From Treponema sp. UBA3819 (lineage in GTDB: Bacteria > Spirochaetota > Spirochaetia > Treponematales > Treponemataceae), in NCBI GenBank assembly GCA_002369025.1, contig DFDV01000091.1, positions 1-10,748 of the forward strand: a DNA stretch of 10,748 nt. Reading direction: 5' to 3'. How positions within the stretch are numbered: position 1 is the stretch's first letter; each line of letters opens with the position of its first letter. Position numbers and translations under genes: made by a program. Shown here piece after piece: positions 1 through 7,800 of this stretch. The notes beneath the pieces were generated by a model. The model ran no database searches, was not told where the DNA came from, and saw only the letters and a list, made by a program, of their open reading frames with translations.

Positions 1-567
1 TTCCAGTGTTTCCATGACCTTTACATTGTGGTCAAGAGAAAGGGCTGCCTTTACAGAAAGGAAGGGATCGTAACCGATAACATTCATGCCCAGTTCAATT
101 GCAGTATTTGCAACCATGGCACCGATTGCACCCAGACCGATAACGCCCAGGGTCTTTCCCTTTACTTCGGGGCCGACAAACTGACTCTTTCCTTTTTCTG
201 CAAGAGCCGGAATCTCGTCGCCTTTACCGGCAAGACCTGCAGCCCATTTGTTTGCTGCGATAACGGGACGGCTGGAAAGCAGGAGGGCCAGAATTACCAG
301 TTCCTTAACGGCATTTGCGTTTGCACCGGGAGTATTAAATACGGCAATTCCTTTTTCAGTCATTTCAGAAATCGGGATATTGTTTACACCGGCACCTGCA
401 CGTGCAACAGCCTTAACGGTCTGAGAAAGTGCCATGCCGTGCATTTCCTGTGAGCGGACCAGAATTGCGTCCGGGTCAAGGATGCTTGATGCAACTTCAT
501 ATTTTTCGCGCGGAAAGTTATCCAGTCCAATTGCGCTGATTTTGTTAAGTGTCTGAATCTTGTACAT
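1..567 (-). CDS. serA: D-3-phosphoglycerate dehydrogenase, N-terminal 189 residues (gene runs off the left edge)
   Basis: This enzyme oxidises 3-phosphoglycerate to 3-phosphohydroxypyruvate with NAD+, the first step of serine synthesis in the cytoplasm. Reading the minus strand from ATG 565-567 gives 189 codons with no stop up to base 1. The product begins MYKIQTLNKISAIGLDNF. Residues 36-44 (ILVRSQEMH) match the substrate-binding edge of the 2-hydroxyacid dehydrogenase fold. Residues 55-65 carry ARAGAGVNNI and residues 78-87 NTPGANANAV, both typical of SerA. The NAD-binding motif GLGAIG lies at about 144-149 and is followed by the acidic YDP at 166-168. The catalytic Arg/Glu/His and any ACT domain lie outside the window. 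The start is one base past the serC stop, and a Shine-Dalgarno (AGAGGA) lies in the end of serC, so translation is probably coupled. Family assignment is firm; length and regulatory domain cannot be judged. Confidence 0.94.
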   Translation of the reverse strand, partial: MYKIQTLNKISAIGLDNFPREKYEVASSILDPDAILVRSQEMHGMALSQTVKAVARAGAGVNNIPISEMTEKGIAVFNTPGANANAVKELVILALLLSSRPVIAANKWAAGLAGKGDEIPALAEKGKSQFVGPEVKGKTLGVIGLGAIGAMVANTAIELGMNVIGYDPFLSVKAALSLDHNVKVMETLE

Positions 568-568
568 A

Positions 569-1738
569 TTATTTGTTTTCCTCTGCAAATTTTTTCATAA
601 AGGCTACAAGTGCTTTTACTCCGTCCAGAGTCATTGCATTGTAGATAGATGCACGCATACCGCCAACCAGACGATGTCCTTTAAGGTTTACCAGTCCTGC
701 AGCAGAAGCTTCCTTAACGAACTTGTCGTTGATTTCCTTTTCTTTTGCAAGAGCAGCTTTTTCTGCATCAGTGCGGTCAGCCTCATCTTTCTTTCCTGCG
801 GCAGCGGTTTCTGCACTTGAGTATTTTGTGAGGAAGGGAACGTTCATCAGAGAGCGGCTTCCAACTTCGGTGGTTGCATGATAGAAGTCACTTGAATCAA
901 GGAAGTTGTAGAGATAGTCTGCCTTTTCCTTGTTGCGCTTGAGCATGCCTTCAGCTCCACCATTCTTTTCAATCCAGTGAAGGACTTTTCCCAGAACATA
1001 GATTGTGTAGCAGGGCGGTGTATTGTACATTGAACCGTTTTCTGAATGAGTTTTGTATGCGAGCATGGTGGGAGTACCAGGCAGGCAGTTTTCCGGTTCA
1101 GGAATCAGGTCTTCGCGGATGATAACCAGTGTTACGCCGGCAGGAGCCAGGTTTTTCTGTGCACCAGCAAAAAGAAGACCGAATTTTGAAACGTCCAGGG
1201 GTTCGCTCAAAACACATGAAGAAATATCTGCTACCAGCGGAATATTTCCTGTGTCGGGAATGTACTCATAATGAGTTCCCATGATGGTGTTGTTGAAGCA
1301 GATGTATGCGTAGTCATAGTCCCCTGTGATTTTTTCAACTTTGGGGATATATGAATAATTCTTATCCTTTGAAGAGGCGATTACATCAACTGCAATGCCC
1401 AGTTTTTTTGCTTCAGCGGCAGCTTTTTTTGCCCATACGCCAGTTTCGATGTATGCTGCTTTCTTGAATTTAAGTCCCAGGTTTTCTGCAACCATGGCAA
1501 ACTGGGTAGAACCACCGCCCTGAACAAAGAGTACCTTGTAGTTGTCAGGCACTTTCATCAGTTTGCGGATCATTGCTTCTGCATCTTCAATAATAGGCTC
1601 ATAAGCCTTTGAACGGTGACTCATTTCCATTACGGACTGACCCGTTCCCTTGTAGTCCAGCATTTCAGCCGCACATTCATTCAAAACTTCTTCCGGCAGG
1701 CAGCTGGGACCTGCACTAAAATTGTAAACACGACTCAT
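569..1738 (-). CDS. serC: Phosphoserine aminotransferase
   Basis: This PLP enzyme converts 3-phosphohydroxypyruvate and glutamate to phosphoserine and 2-oxoglutarate, the second step of serine synthesis. The 389-residue product opens with VYNFSAGPSCLPEEVL, the classic SerC N-terminus. It has MSHRSK at 39-44, the phosphate-binding QGGGSTQF at 73-80, and FAGAQKNLAPAG at 190-201, where K195 should form the Schiff base with PLP. GHRLVGGMRASIYNAM at 354-369 holds the substrate-binding His/Arg pair. It is about 27 residues longer than E. coli SerC. The excess is an Ala/Lys/Glu/Asp-rich stretch at about 306-335, which looks like a surface insertion. The start ATG at 1736-1738 is preceded by AAGGAG at 1748-1753 (minus strand, 9-base spacing). 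A competing ATG at 1743-1745 is out of frame. serA follows one base downstream. A Rex-type operator lies directly upstream of the Shine-Dalgarno. Confidence 0.97.
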   Translation of the reverse strand: MSRVYNFSAGPSCLPEEVLNECAAEMLDYKGTGQSVMEMSHRSKAYEPIIEDAEAMIRKLMKVPDNYKVLFVQGGGSTQFAMVAENLGLKFKKAAYIETGVWAKKAAAEAKKLGIAVDVIASSKDKNYSYIPKVEKITGDYDYAYICFNNTIMGTHYEYIPDTGNIPLVADISSCVLSEPLDVSKFGLLFAGAQKNLAPAGVTLVIIREDLIPEPENCLPGTPTMLAYKTHSENGSMYNTPPCYTIYVLGKVLHWIEKNGGAEGMLKRNKEKADYLYNFLDSSDFYHATTEVGSRSLMNVPFLTKYSSAETAAAGKKDEADRTDAEKAALAKEKEINDKFVKEASAAGLVNLKGHRLVGGMRASIYNAMTLDGVKALVAFMKKFAEENK

Positions 1739-1759
1739 TTTTCATGACTCCTTCTTTAC

Positions 1760-1775
1760 TGTGAAATATATAACA
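1760..1775. promoter_or_regulatory. Putative Rex operator in the serC leader
   Basis: The plus-strand sequence is TGTGAAATATATAACA, flanked by C and G that extend the dyad. It is an imperfect palindrome with 12 of 16 positions symmetric, close to the known Rex consensus TTGTGAA-N4-TTCACAA / TTAACAA. It begins 13 bp after the putative serC -10 and ends 6 bp before the Shine-Dalgarno, so bound Rex would block early transcription. A rex gene lies immediately upstream. Confidence 0.75.
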
Positions 1776-1788
1776 GAAATATGTCAAA

Positions 1789-1818
1789 AGTGTAGCGATT
1801 TCAAAGGCAGAGGGTCAA
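1789..1818 (-). promoter_or_regulatory. Putative serC-serA promoter
   Basis: On the minus strand a -35 TTGACC (1813-1818) is separated by 18 bp from a -10 TACACT (1789-1794). The -10 alone is weak. However, the -35, the spacer and the distance to the Rex site closely match those of the rex promoter, which supports it. The start site would fall near 1782. A perfect TTGACA at 1782-1787 has no -10 at proper spacing. Confidence 0.5.
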
Positions 1819-1829
1819 TGAAATTTCTG

Positions 1830-1862
1830 AAAAATTCCAGCGTGACACCTGTTTTTCTGGAA
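1830..1862 (-). terminator. Possible weak intrinsic terminator after rex
   Basis: On the minus strand TTCCAG (1862-1857) and CTGGAA (1840-1835) can pair across a 16-base loop, and five T follow (1834-1830). It lies between the rex stop and the serC promoter, the right place for a rex terminator. The 6-bp stem is short, so read-through into serC is likely. The call is tentative. Confidence 0.4.
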
Positions 1863-1887
1863 GAATTCAGATAAATTTAGGTTTTAC

Positions 1888-1903
1888 TGTGAAATTTATA
1901 ACG
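1888..1903. promoter_or_regulatory. Putative second Rex operator, over the rex stop codon
   Basis: TGTGAAATTTATAACG differs from the serC-leader site at two of 16 positions. The identity extends upstream as TTTACTGTGAAAT in both copies (1755-1767 and 1883-1895). The site covers the rex stop codon (1896-1898) and lies about 70 bp upstream of the serC -35, so it could act as an auxiliary site through looping. Part of its sequence is constrained by coding, which lowers certainty. Confidence 0.55.
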
Positions 1904-2516
1904 ATAAATTGCTTTTTGCCAGCAGGCTGGTGAGAATCGTAACCGGAGCGGCATTTTCTACGGCTATACCTTCATCTACGGACAGCACGGTACCGGTGTA
2001 ATTTGCGATACCCTTAATACCGCAGCGGACAAGGCGGACAGCAGTTTCCTGGGCACTGGCATCCGGAACGGCAAGAATGGCGTATTCAATATGCTCCCGG
2101 GGAATAACGGATTCCAGTTCCCGCGAAGGATAAAGCGGAAAGGTAGAACGAAGGACTTCGGTACGGTTTACACTTGCGTCAAAGCCTGCCACGATTTTAA
2201 AGGGAGAATGTTCAAAAAAAGAGTTTTCCAGCAGAGCCGCACCCAGCCGTCCCAGACCAACGATGCAGCAGTGCTTCTGTTCAGATTCCACTGTAATGTT
2301 CAGGGCTTCGCAGATTGCCTTGCGCAGGTCTGCAACGTTATAGCCGTTAGAAACGCCACTGCAGTCCAGAAGAGAAATGTCGCGGCGAATCAGAGACTGG
2401 CTCCAGCCGGTAAGATTTTCTATGTTTACAGAGGTAATTTTTTCTGTATGCTGCTGGGTAAGGAGTTGTGCCAGAAGCAGAAGTCTTTTTCTTGTGGGCT
2501 CAGGAATTTGTTTCAT
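1896..2516 (-). CDS. rex: Redox-sensing transcriptional repressor Rex
   Basis: Rex senses the cytoplasmic NADH/NAD+ ratio: it binds operators when NADH is low and releases them when NADH rises. The 206-residue product has the usual family length. It starts with KQIPEPTRKRLLLL, where family members typically have IP-x-x-T-x-x-RL. A winged helix spans about 1-75, with recognition helix SQSLIRRDIS at 39-48 and SNGYNV at 56-61, the Rex wing motif. The Rossmann domain has GLGRLG at 87-92, AGFD at 110-113, and AVPDASAQ at 149-156. The C-terminal helix (about 180-205) corresponds to the domain-swapped dimer helix. The family's usual NFAP is NYTG here (172-175), a minor deviation. The start ATG 2514-2516 has GGAG 8 bases upstream. 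A Rex-type operator sits just before that Shine-Dalgarno, so autoregulation is expected. serC and serA follow on the same strand. Confidence 0.93.
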   Translation of the reverse strand: MKQIPEPTRKRLLLLAQLLTQQHTEKITSVNIENLTGWSQSLIRRDISLLDCSGVSNGYNVADLRKAICEALNITVESEQKHCCIVGLGRLGAALLENSFFEHSPFKIVAGFDASVNRTEVLRSTFPLYPSRELESVIPREHIEYAILAVPDASAQETAVRLVRCGIKGIANYTGTVLSVDEGIAVENAAPVTILTSLLAKSNLSL

Positions 2517-2532
2517 CTACATCTCTCCGCAC

Positions 2533-2548
2533 TGTGATTTTTTTAACG
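2533..2548. promoter_or_regulatory. Putative Rex operator in the rex leader (autoregulation)
   Basis: TGTGATTTTTTTAACG has the same length and end sequences (TGTGA...TAACG) as the two sites near serC, with a T-rich centre. It lies 14 bp downstream of the rex -10 and 4 bp before the GGAG, as at serC (13 bp and 6 bp). On its own it would be a weak match. The matching position makes it convincing. Confidence 0.65.
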
Positions 2549-2562
2549 GAAACCACGCTTTT

Positions 2563-2592
2563 ATTCTAGTGATTTTATACAGACGCGGTCAA
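2563..2592 (-). promoter_or_regulatory. rex promoter
   Basis: On the minus strand -35 TTGACC (2587-2592) and -10 TAGAAT (2563-2568) each match the sigma-70 consensus at five of six positions, with an 18-bp spacer. The start site would be near 2556, leaving a leader of about 40 bases that holds the Rex site and Shine-Dalgarno. Confidence 0.65.
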
Positions 2593-2605
2593 CAGCAGAA
2601 TTTGT

Positions 2606-2702
2606 CACAGATACGAGTTTTTACCACAGATGCACACAGATGGGCTCAGATGGCTTATTTTATTATTTCTGTCTCATCCGTGTTAATCCGCATCCTTCTG
2701 TG
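2606..2702. repeat. Degenerate inverted repeat made of 10-bp units
   Basis: Left units are CACAGATACG (2606-2615), ACCACAGATG (2623-2632), CACACAGATG (2633-2642) and GGCTCAGATG (2643-2652), the last three in tandem. After an AT-rich centre, the right arm has CATCCGTGTT (2675-2684), AATCCGCATC (2685-2694) and CTTCTGTG (2695-2702), which are degraded complements of the left units. From memory, this CACAGATG...CATCCGTG pattern recurs in intergenic regions of spirochaetes and other bacteria. I cannot confirm copies from one window. It sits between the divergent rex and malQ promoters. Confidence 0.55.
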
Positions 2703-2731
2703 CTTCCCCCGCCGAAAATTCTAAAAATATT

Positions 2732-2761
2732 TTCCCACACTTCTATTTTCTATGGTATAAT
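2732..2761 (+). promoter_or_regulatory. malQ operon promoter, extended -10 type
   Basis: A perfect TATAAT (2756-2761) is preceded by TGG (2753-2755), forming an extended -10. The best -35 is TTCCCA (2732-2737; four of six, 18-bp spacer), which is weak, as is common with extended -10 promoters. Transcription should start near 2768, leaving a leader of only about 20 bases before the ATG at 2788. No Rex-like site is seen here. Confidence 0.7.
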
Positions 2762-2787
2762 AATTCTTTGTGGAGACTGTCAAAAAA

Positions 2788-4836
2788 ATGAAACGAAAAC
2801 TAACTCGTCTCACCGGCATTGCCCTTCCGCTGGCTGCCTTGCGTACGGATGAATCCCCGGTCATAGGGGAATTCCCTTCTCTTGTACCACTGGCTCGCTG
2901 GGCAAAAAAAGCGGGTCTGGGGCTCATTCAGCTGCTGCCTCTGCTGGACACAGGAACCCAAAGTTCGCCCTACAGCAGTTTAAGTGCCTTTGCCCTGCAT
3001 CCCATGTACATCAATCTGTCAAAAATTCCCCTCTTTGCAACTATGTGTGAGCGGAACAAGAATTTTGCCAGCTACTACGAGAGTTTTATCAGGCAGCATA
3101 AGGATGCCGTCCGTTTTGACTATGAGTCGGTAAATACGCAGAAGCATTATCTTCTGGAATCGGTCTACCGTCAGGCTTCACTCACTCTGGAAGATGACCA
3201 GGAATTTAATGGCTGGGTCAAAAAACAGGAATGGCTTCCCGCCTACTGCGTCTACAAATACCTCAAGCACACCTACATTCAGTCTTCCTGGAAAAGCTGG
3301 GGTGCAAAAGACAGAAAGATTACACAGGAAGAAATTCTGCGCCGCTGGAAAGACAAAGACCTGCATGACGATCTCTATTTCTTTGCATGGGAACAATTTA
3401 TCGCATACAAACAGTTTGCAGAAGCAGCGGAAGCGGTGCGAAAAGAAGGCATTATCCTAAAAGGCGACCTGCCCATTCTGATGAACGACGATTCTTGTGA
3501 CGCATGGTGCCGCCCCGAACTCTTCAATCAAAAACTGCGTGCCGGTTCTCCGCCGGACGGTTCAAATCCCACGGGACAAAACTGGGGCTTCCCCACCTAC
3601 AACTGGAAAAAACATGCCGCAGAAGATTTTGCCTGGTGGAAGCTCCGGCTTAAATCTGCCGCTCAATTCTACGATGCCTACCGTCTGGACCACATTCTGG
3701 GCTTTTTCCGCATCTGGGCAATTCCCGAGGGAGAAGATACGGCAGAAATGGGACATCCGGAACCCTATGCAACGCTGAGCCGCAAAGATCTGGAAGACGC
3801 CGGCTTTGATAAGGGAAGAATCCGCTGGTTAAGTCAGCCCCATGTACCAACCTACATCATCCAGCCTTTTGTAAAAAATGATGAAGAGGCGGGTCACATT
3901 CTGCGTTCATTCTGTACGCAAATCGGAAACGAACCCCTCTGGCTCTACAAGGAAGACATTACCTGCGCAAAGGATATTCTTGCCGTCAATCTTACTTCAG
4001 TTGCGGACGCTTCTACGGCTGAACAGATTAAACTGCGCATGGCCTACTATTGGAAAAACCGAACCCTCATAGAAATTTCGCCGGATAAATATATTCCTTC
4101 CTGGCTCTACGAGGGTACCAAGGCATGGGAAAGCCTGAATGACGAAGAAAAAGACCGTCTCTGCGACATCTTTAAAAAGGTCAATCAGAAAAACGAAAAA
4201 CTCTGGCAAAAGCAGGCAGAAGAAATTTTTGACGCCCTCATTCCGGCTACAAAAATGATTCCCTGCGGTGAAGATTTAGGCGTAAACCTGGACTGTCTTG
4301 CCCCCACCATGGAAAAATACGGCATTCTGCACCTGAATGTCATACGATGGACAAGGGACTGGAGCAGCGAAGGACAGCCCTACATTCCTTTTGCAGATTA
4401 CTGTCCCATGGATGTTACCACTACCAGCGTGCATGACTCATCAACCATACGTCAATGGTGGAACGAAGAACATGAATCTGTCCGCGCCTTTGAAAGTTCG
4501 CAGACTCCGCAAAAAAAACCGAAGAAGGGTGATGTACTTGCAAAGGAAAAACCCATGCTTGCAGACGAAGAGTTTTCTCCAAAAGCGGCAAAATTCGTTC
4601 TGGAAAAATCGGCAAAAACTGCGGGTGCCTGGTTCATCAATCCCCTGCAGGACTGGCTCTATCTGGACAAGAAATACTGGCTTGAAAAGGCCGAAGATGA
4701 AAGAATCAATATTCCCGGTTCGGTATCCGTCTTTAACTGGACCTACCGCATGCCCGTCAGCGTAGAAAAACTTGCCAAAGACACAAAACTGACCGCGCAA
4801 ATAAAAGCAATTGCAGAAAGTCACGACAAAAAATAA
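2788..4836 (+). CDS. malQ: 4-alpha-glucanotransferase (GH77, DPE2-like layout)
   Basis: GH77 enzymes cut an alpha-1,4-glucan and transfer the piece to glucose, maltose or a longer glucan. The absence of a signal peptide indicates cytoplasmic glycogen or maltodextrin metabolism. From ATG 2788 the product has 682 residues. LPLLDTGTQSSPYSSLSAFA near 51-70 matches the GH77 start. GDLPILMNDDSCDAW and AGSPPDGSNPTGQNWGFP (about 229-270) form the acceptor-side region. Catalytic residues read as D301 (YRLDHILGF), E495 (CGEDLG) and D550 (TTSVHDSST). The D301-E495 gap is about 194 residues, against under 50 in compact bacterial amylomaltases. The extra ~150 residues resemble the insert of plant DPE2, but the DPE2 CBM20 domains are absent. 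GTG at 2770 would add six residues, but it lies almost at the predicted transcript start. ATG 2788 has GGAGA 11 bases upstream and is preferred. The GH13 gene follows after 21 bp. Confidence 0.93.
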   Translation: MKRKLTRLTGIALPLAALRTDESPVIGEFPSLVPLARWAKKAGLGLIQLLPLLDTGTQSSPYSSLSAFALHPMYINLSKIPLFATMCERNKNFASYYESFIRQHKDAVRFDYESVNTQKHYLLESVYRQASLTLEDDQEFNGWVKKQEWLPAYCVYKYLKHTYIQSSWKSWGAKDRKITQEEILRRWKDKDLHDDLYFFAWEQFIAYKQFAEAAEAVRKEGIILKGDLPILMNDDSCDAWCRPELFNQKLRAGSPPDGSNPTGQNWGFPTYNWKKHAAEDFAWWKLRLKSAAQFYDAYRLDHILGFFRIWAIPEGEDTAEMGHPEPYATLSRKDLEDAGFDKGRIRWLSQPHVPTYIIQPFVKNDEEAGHILRSFCTQIGNEPLWLYKEDITCAKDILAVNLTSVADASTAEQIKLRMAYYWKNRTLIEISPDKYIPSWLYEGTKAWESLNDEEKDRLCDIFKKVNQKNEKLWQKQAEEIFDALIPATKMIPCGEDLGVNLDCLAPTMEKYGILHLNVIRWTRDWSSEGQPYIPFADYCPMDVTTTSVHDSSTIRQWWNEEHESVRAFESSQTPQKKPKKGDVLAKEKPMLADEEFSPKAAKFVLEKSAKTAGAWFINPLQDWLYLDKKYWLEKAEDERINIPGSVSVFNWTYRMPVSVEKLAKDTKLTAQIKAIAESHDKK

Positions 4837-4857
4837 GCGGACACGTAAGGAGACGTC

Positions 4858-7800
4858 ATGAAGATTTCATATAATGAATTTCATATATCTAAAGCAGTGC
4901 GCGATGCCTGTCAATTTCCTCTGCCCCTCTATGCCTCTACCGGCAATGTCATTCTGGCAGATTTAAAGGCAGTCCGTGCATTTGCCCTCAAACTGAATGC
5001 CTACCTTGAAAAAATCGGTGAACCGGAAAACAAGCGCATTTCCGCCGGTACGCTGAATGCCATGGGTCTGCTGGATGAAATCTTCCACTTTGCCGCCATG
5101 ATGTACCGCAAGACAAAATATCCTGCCGCCATGGCGGAACTGATGTCTGATCTGGATGAGGCTTTCGGTAAGGAAGCAATTGACCAGCTTCTCCTTGATT
5201 TTACGGCAGAATTTCCGCCGACAGAAGTCTATCAGGGAAAAATCACTGCGGAAGACTACCTTAAACAGACAGCCTTTGACATTGGCGCAAACCGTGAACG
5301 CACAAACCGCGAAGCAACCTTTGAAGAGATGATTCTCCTGCACCTGGCAAATGAAGACCCTGCCTTTAAGCCGTTTTTTGTGCTCTTTAACGACAAAAAC
5401 TTGCAGAAAAATCCTCTCTATGCAAAAACCTGGAAGCAGACGGCGGCATATTTCAGAAAATTACCCTACTGGGGCAGTTTTAACAATGACCTGATTAACT
5501 TCCTTAAAGAGCCCATAAATTACGCACCCAACGACATCTACAAGCAGCTGGAATACGTGCAGAAACACTGGGCAGACCTTCTTGGTGACTGGCTGCGCCG
5601 TCTTCTGATGGGTCTGGACATTCTTCGCGAAGAAGGCAAACCCATGTGGCATCCTACCAACGGCGGCGATGCAGACATTCCCGTGGCAAATTACGATTAC
5701 CTGCAGAAGGAATATGAGCGTTTCAGCCCGGATAAGGACTGGATGCCAAAAGTCGTCCTGATGGCAAAGACTGTTCTTGTCTGGCTCTATCAGCTTTCCA
5801 AAAAATACAACCGGGACATTTCCCGTCTGGACCAGATTCCTGACGAAGAACTGGACATGCTGAGGGATCAGGGCTTTACCGGTCTCTGGCTTATCGGTCT
5901 CTGGCAGCGAAGTGATGCAAGCAAACGCATCAAACAGATTTGCGGAAACCCCGAGGCCGCCGCAAGTGCCTACTCTCTCTTTGACTATGAAATAGCAGAC
6001 AATCTGGGTGGCTGGGATGCACTGGCAAACCTGCGCACTCGTCTCTGGCAGAGGGGCATCAGGCTGGCAAGCGACATGGTTCCCAATCACACCGGCATGG
6101 ACGCAAAATGGGTTATCGAAAAACCCGATGTATTTGTACAGCGGCGGGACAACCCCTATCCACAGTACACATTCAACGGCCCCAATCTGAGCAACGACAG
6201 CCGCATTTCCGTCTTCCTGGAAGACCACTATTATTCCAAGTCAGACTGTGCAGTCGTCTTTAAGCGGGTAGACAATGCTACCGGCGACACTCGCTACATC
6301 TACCACGGTAATGACGGAACGGGTATGCCCTGGAATGATACCGCTCAGATTGACTTCCTCAATCCCACAGCCAGAGAAGAAGTCATGCAGGAGATTCTTC
6401 ATGTAGCCCGCAACTTCCCCATCATCCGCTTTGACGCCGCAATGGTTCTGGCAAAAAAACACATCCGCCGTCTCTGGTATCCGGAGCCCGGCCGTGGCGG
6501 TGACATTTCTACCCGCGGAGAATACGCCCTGACCCCGGATGAATTTGAAAAGGCAATCCCCACTGAATTCTGGCGGGATGTAGTAGACCGTGTTGCACAG
6601 GAAGTTCCCGACACCCTGCTTCTGGCAGAAGCCTTCTGGATGATGGAAGGTTACTTTACCCGTACACTGGGCATGCACCGCGTCTACAACAGCGCCTTTA
6701 TGAACATGCTCAAAAAAGAGGAAAACACCAAGTACCGCCAGACGGTGCAGAACACCATCACTTTTGACCCCCAGATTCTCAAGCGTTATGTAAACTTTAT
6801 GAACAACCCTGATGAAGAAACGGCGGTTGCTCAGTTTGGCAAGGGGGACAAATACTTTGGCGTCTGTACCCTCATGGTTACCATGCCCGGTCTTCCCATG
6901 TTCGGACACGGTCAGATTGAAGGCTTTGAGGAAAAATACGGCATGGAATATATGCGTGCCTACCGGGATGAAAAGCCCGATCAGTATCTGCTTGACCGCC
7001 ACTGGCATGACATCTTTCCCCTCATCAAAAAACGCTATCTCTTTGCTGGCGTAGAAGACTTCCTCTTCTATGATGTCTGGTCAAACGGCTATGTAAACGA
7101 CAACGTATTTGCCTACTCAAACTGCGCGGGTAACGAAAGCGCAATTGTATTCTACAACAACAAATATGACCGCGCGGACGGCTGGATTAAAGTCTCCTGC
7201 CCCTACGCCGTCAAAACCGGTTCCGGCGAAAATGACAAAAAGCAGGTGACCCGCACTTTGGGACAGGGACTGCACCTTACTCCCGGCGACGACATGTTTA
7301 TGATTTTCCAGGAACAAAGGTCAGGTCTCTGGTACATCCGCAAAAACAATGACATCATTGAGCACGGCATGTACACCAGCCTGAACGGCTTTGAAAGCCA
7401 GGTCTTCTGGAATATCCGCGAAGAAAAAGATGATGAGGACGGCAAGTGGAGCACACTCTGCGCATTCTTAAACGGACGCGGTACTCCTGACATGGAAATT
7501 GCCTGGCAGGAATATCACTACCGTGAACTCTACGATGCATTCAAGCCGGTCATTTCGGAAAATCTTGTTAAACAGGTTCACGCCCTCCTGCTCACGGCAA
7601 AAGAACGCAAGGCAGAAAAGATTAAGACTCCTACAGTAAAATCAATCCTTGCCGGCATGGAAGAAGCCGCACTGCATTTCTACGAGACGGCAAATCAGTT
7701 TGCCCTCCGCGAACACTTTGGAAAGAAGAAGGTTAAACTTCCGCCTGCCGCAAAACAGCTGGCTCTCTTCAAAAAAGAACTGACGGCCATAGTCAAATCT

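Noticed and set aside
28..453. Plus-strand open frame of 141 codons opposite serA
   Set aside because: The minus strand encodes clear 3-phosphoglycerate dehydrogenase here. The plus frame is Cys/Asn-rich with no family resemblance.
1782..1787. Perfect TTGACA as the serC -35
   Set aside because: At 16-18 bp spacing there is no -10. The AT-rich TATATT is only 11 bp away and lies within the Rex site.
2091..2724. Plus-strand open frames over rex and the rex-malQ gap
   Set aside because: They overlap the well-supported rex gene, its promoter and the repeat element, and show no domain or ribosome binding site.
2770..2787. GTG at 2770 as the malQ start
   Set aside because: It lies within two bases of the predicted transcript start and has no Shine-Dalgarno. 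ATG 2788 has GGAGA upstream. It is kept only as an alternative.
5461..7008. Two long minus-strand open frames (255 codons each) opposite the GH13 gene
   Set aside because: The plus strand carries all four GH13 motifs in frame. The antisense frames have cysteine-rich, low-logic compositions, no ribosome binding sites and no recognisable domain. They result from codon bias in the real gene.
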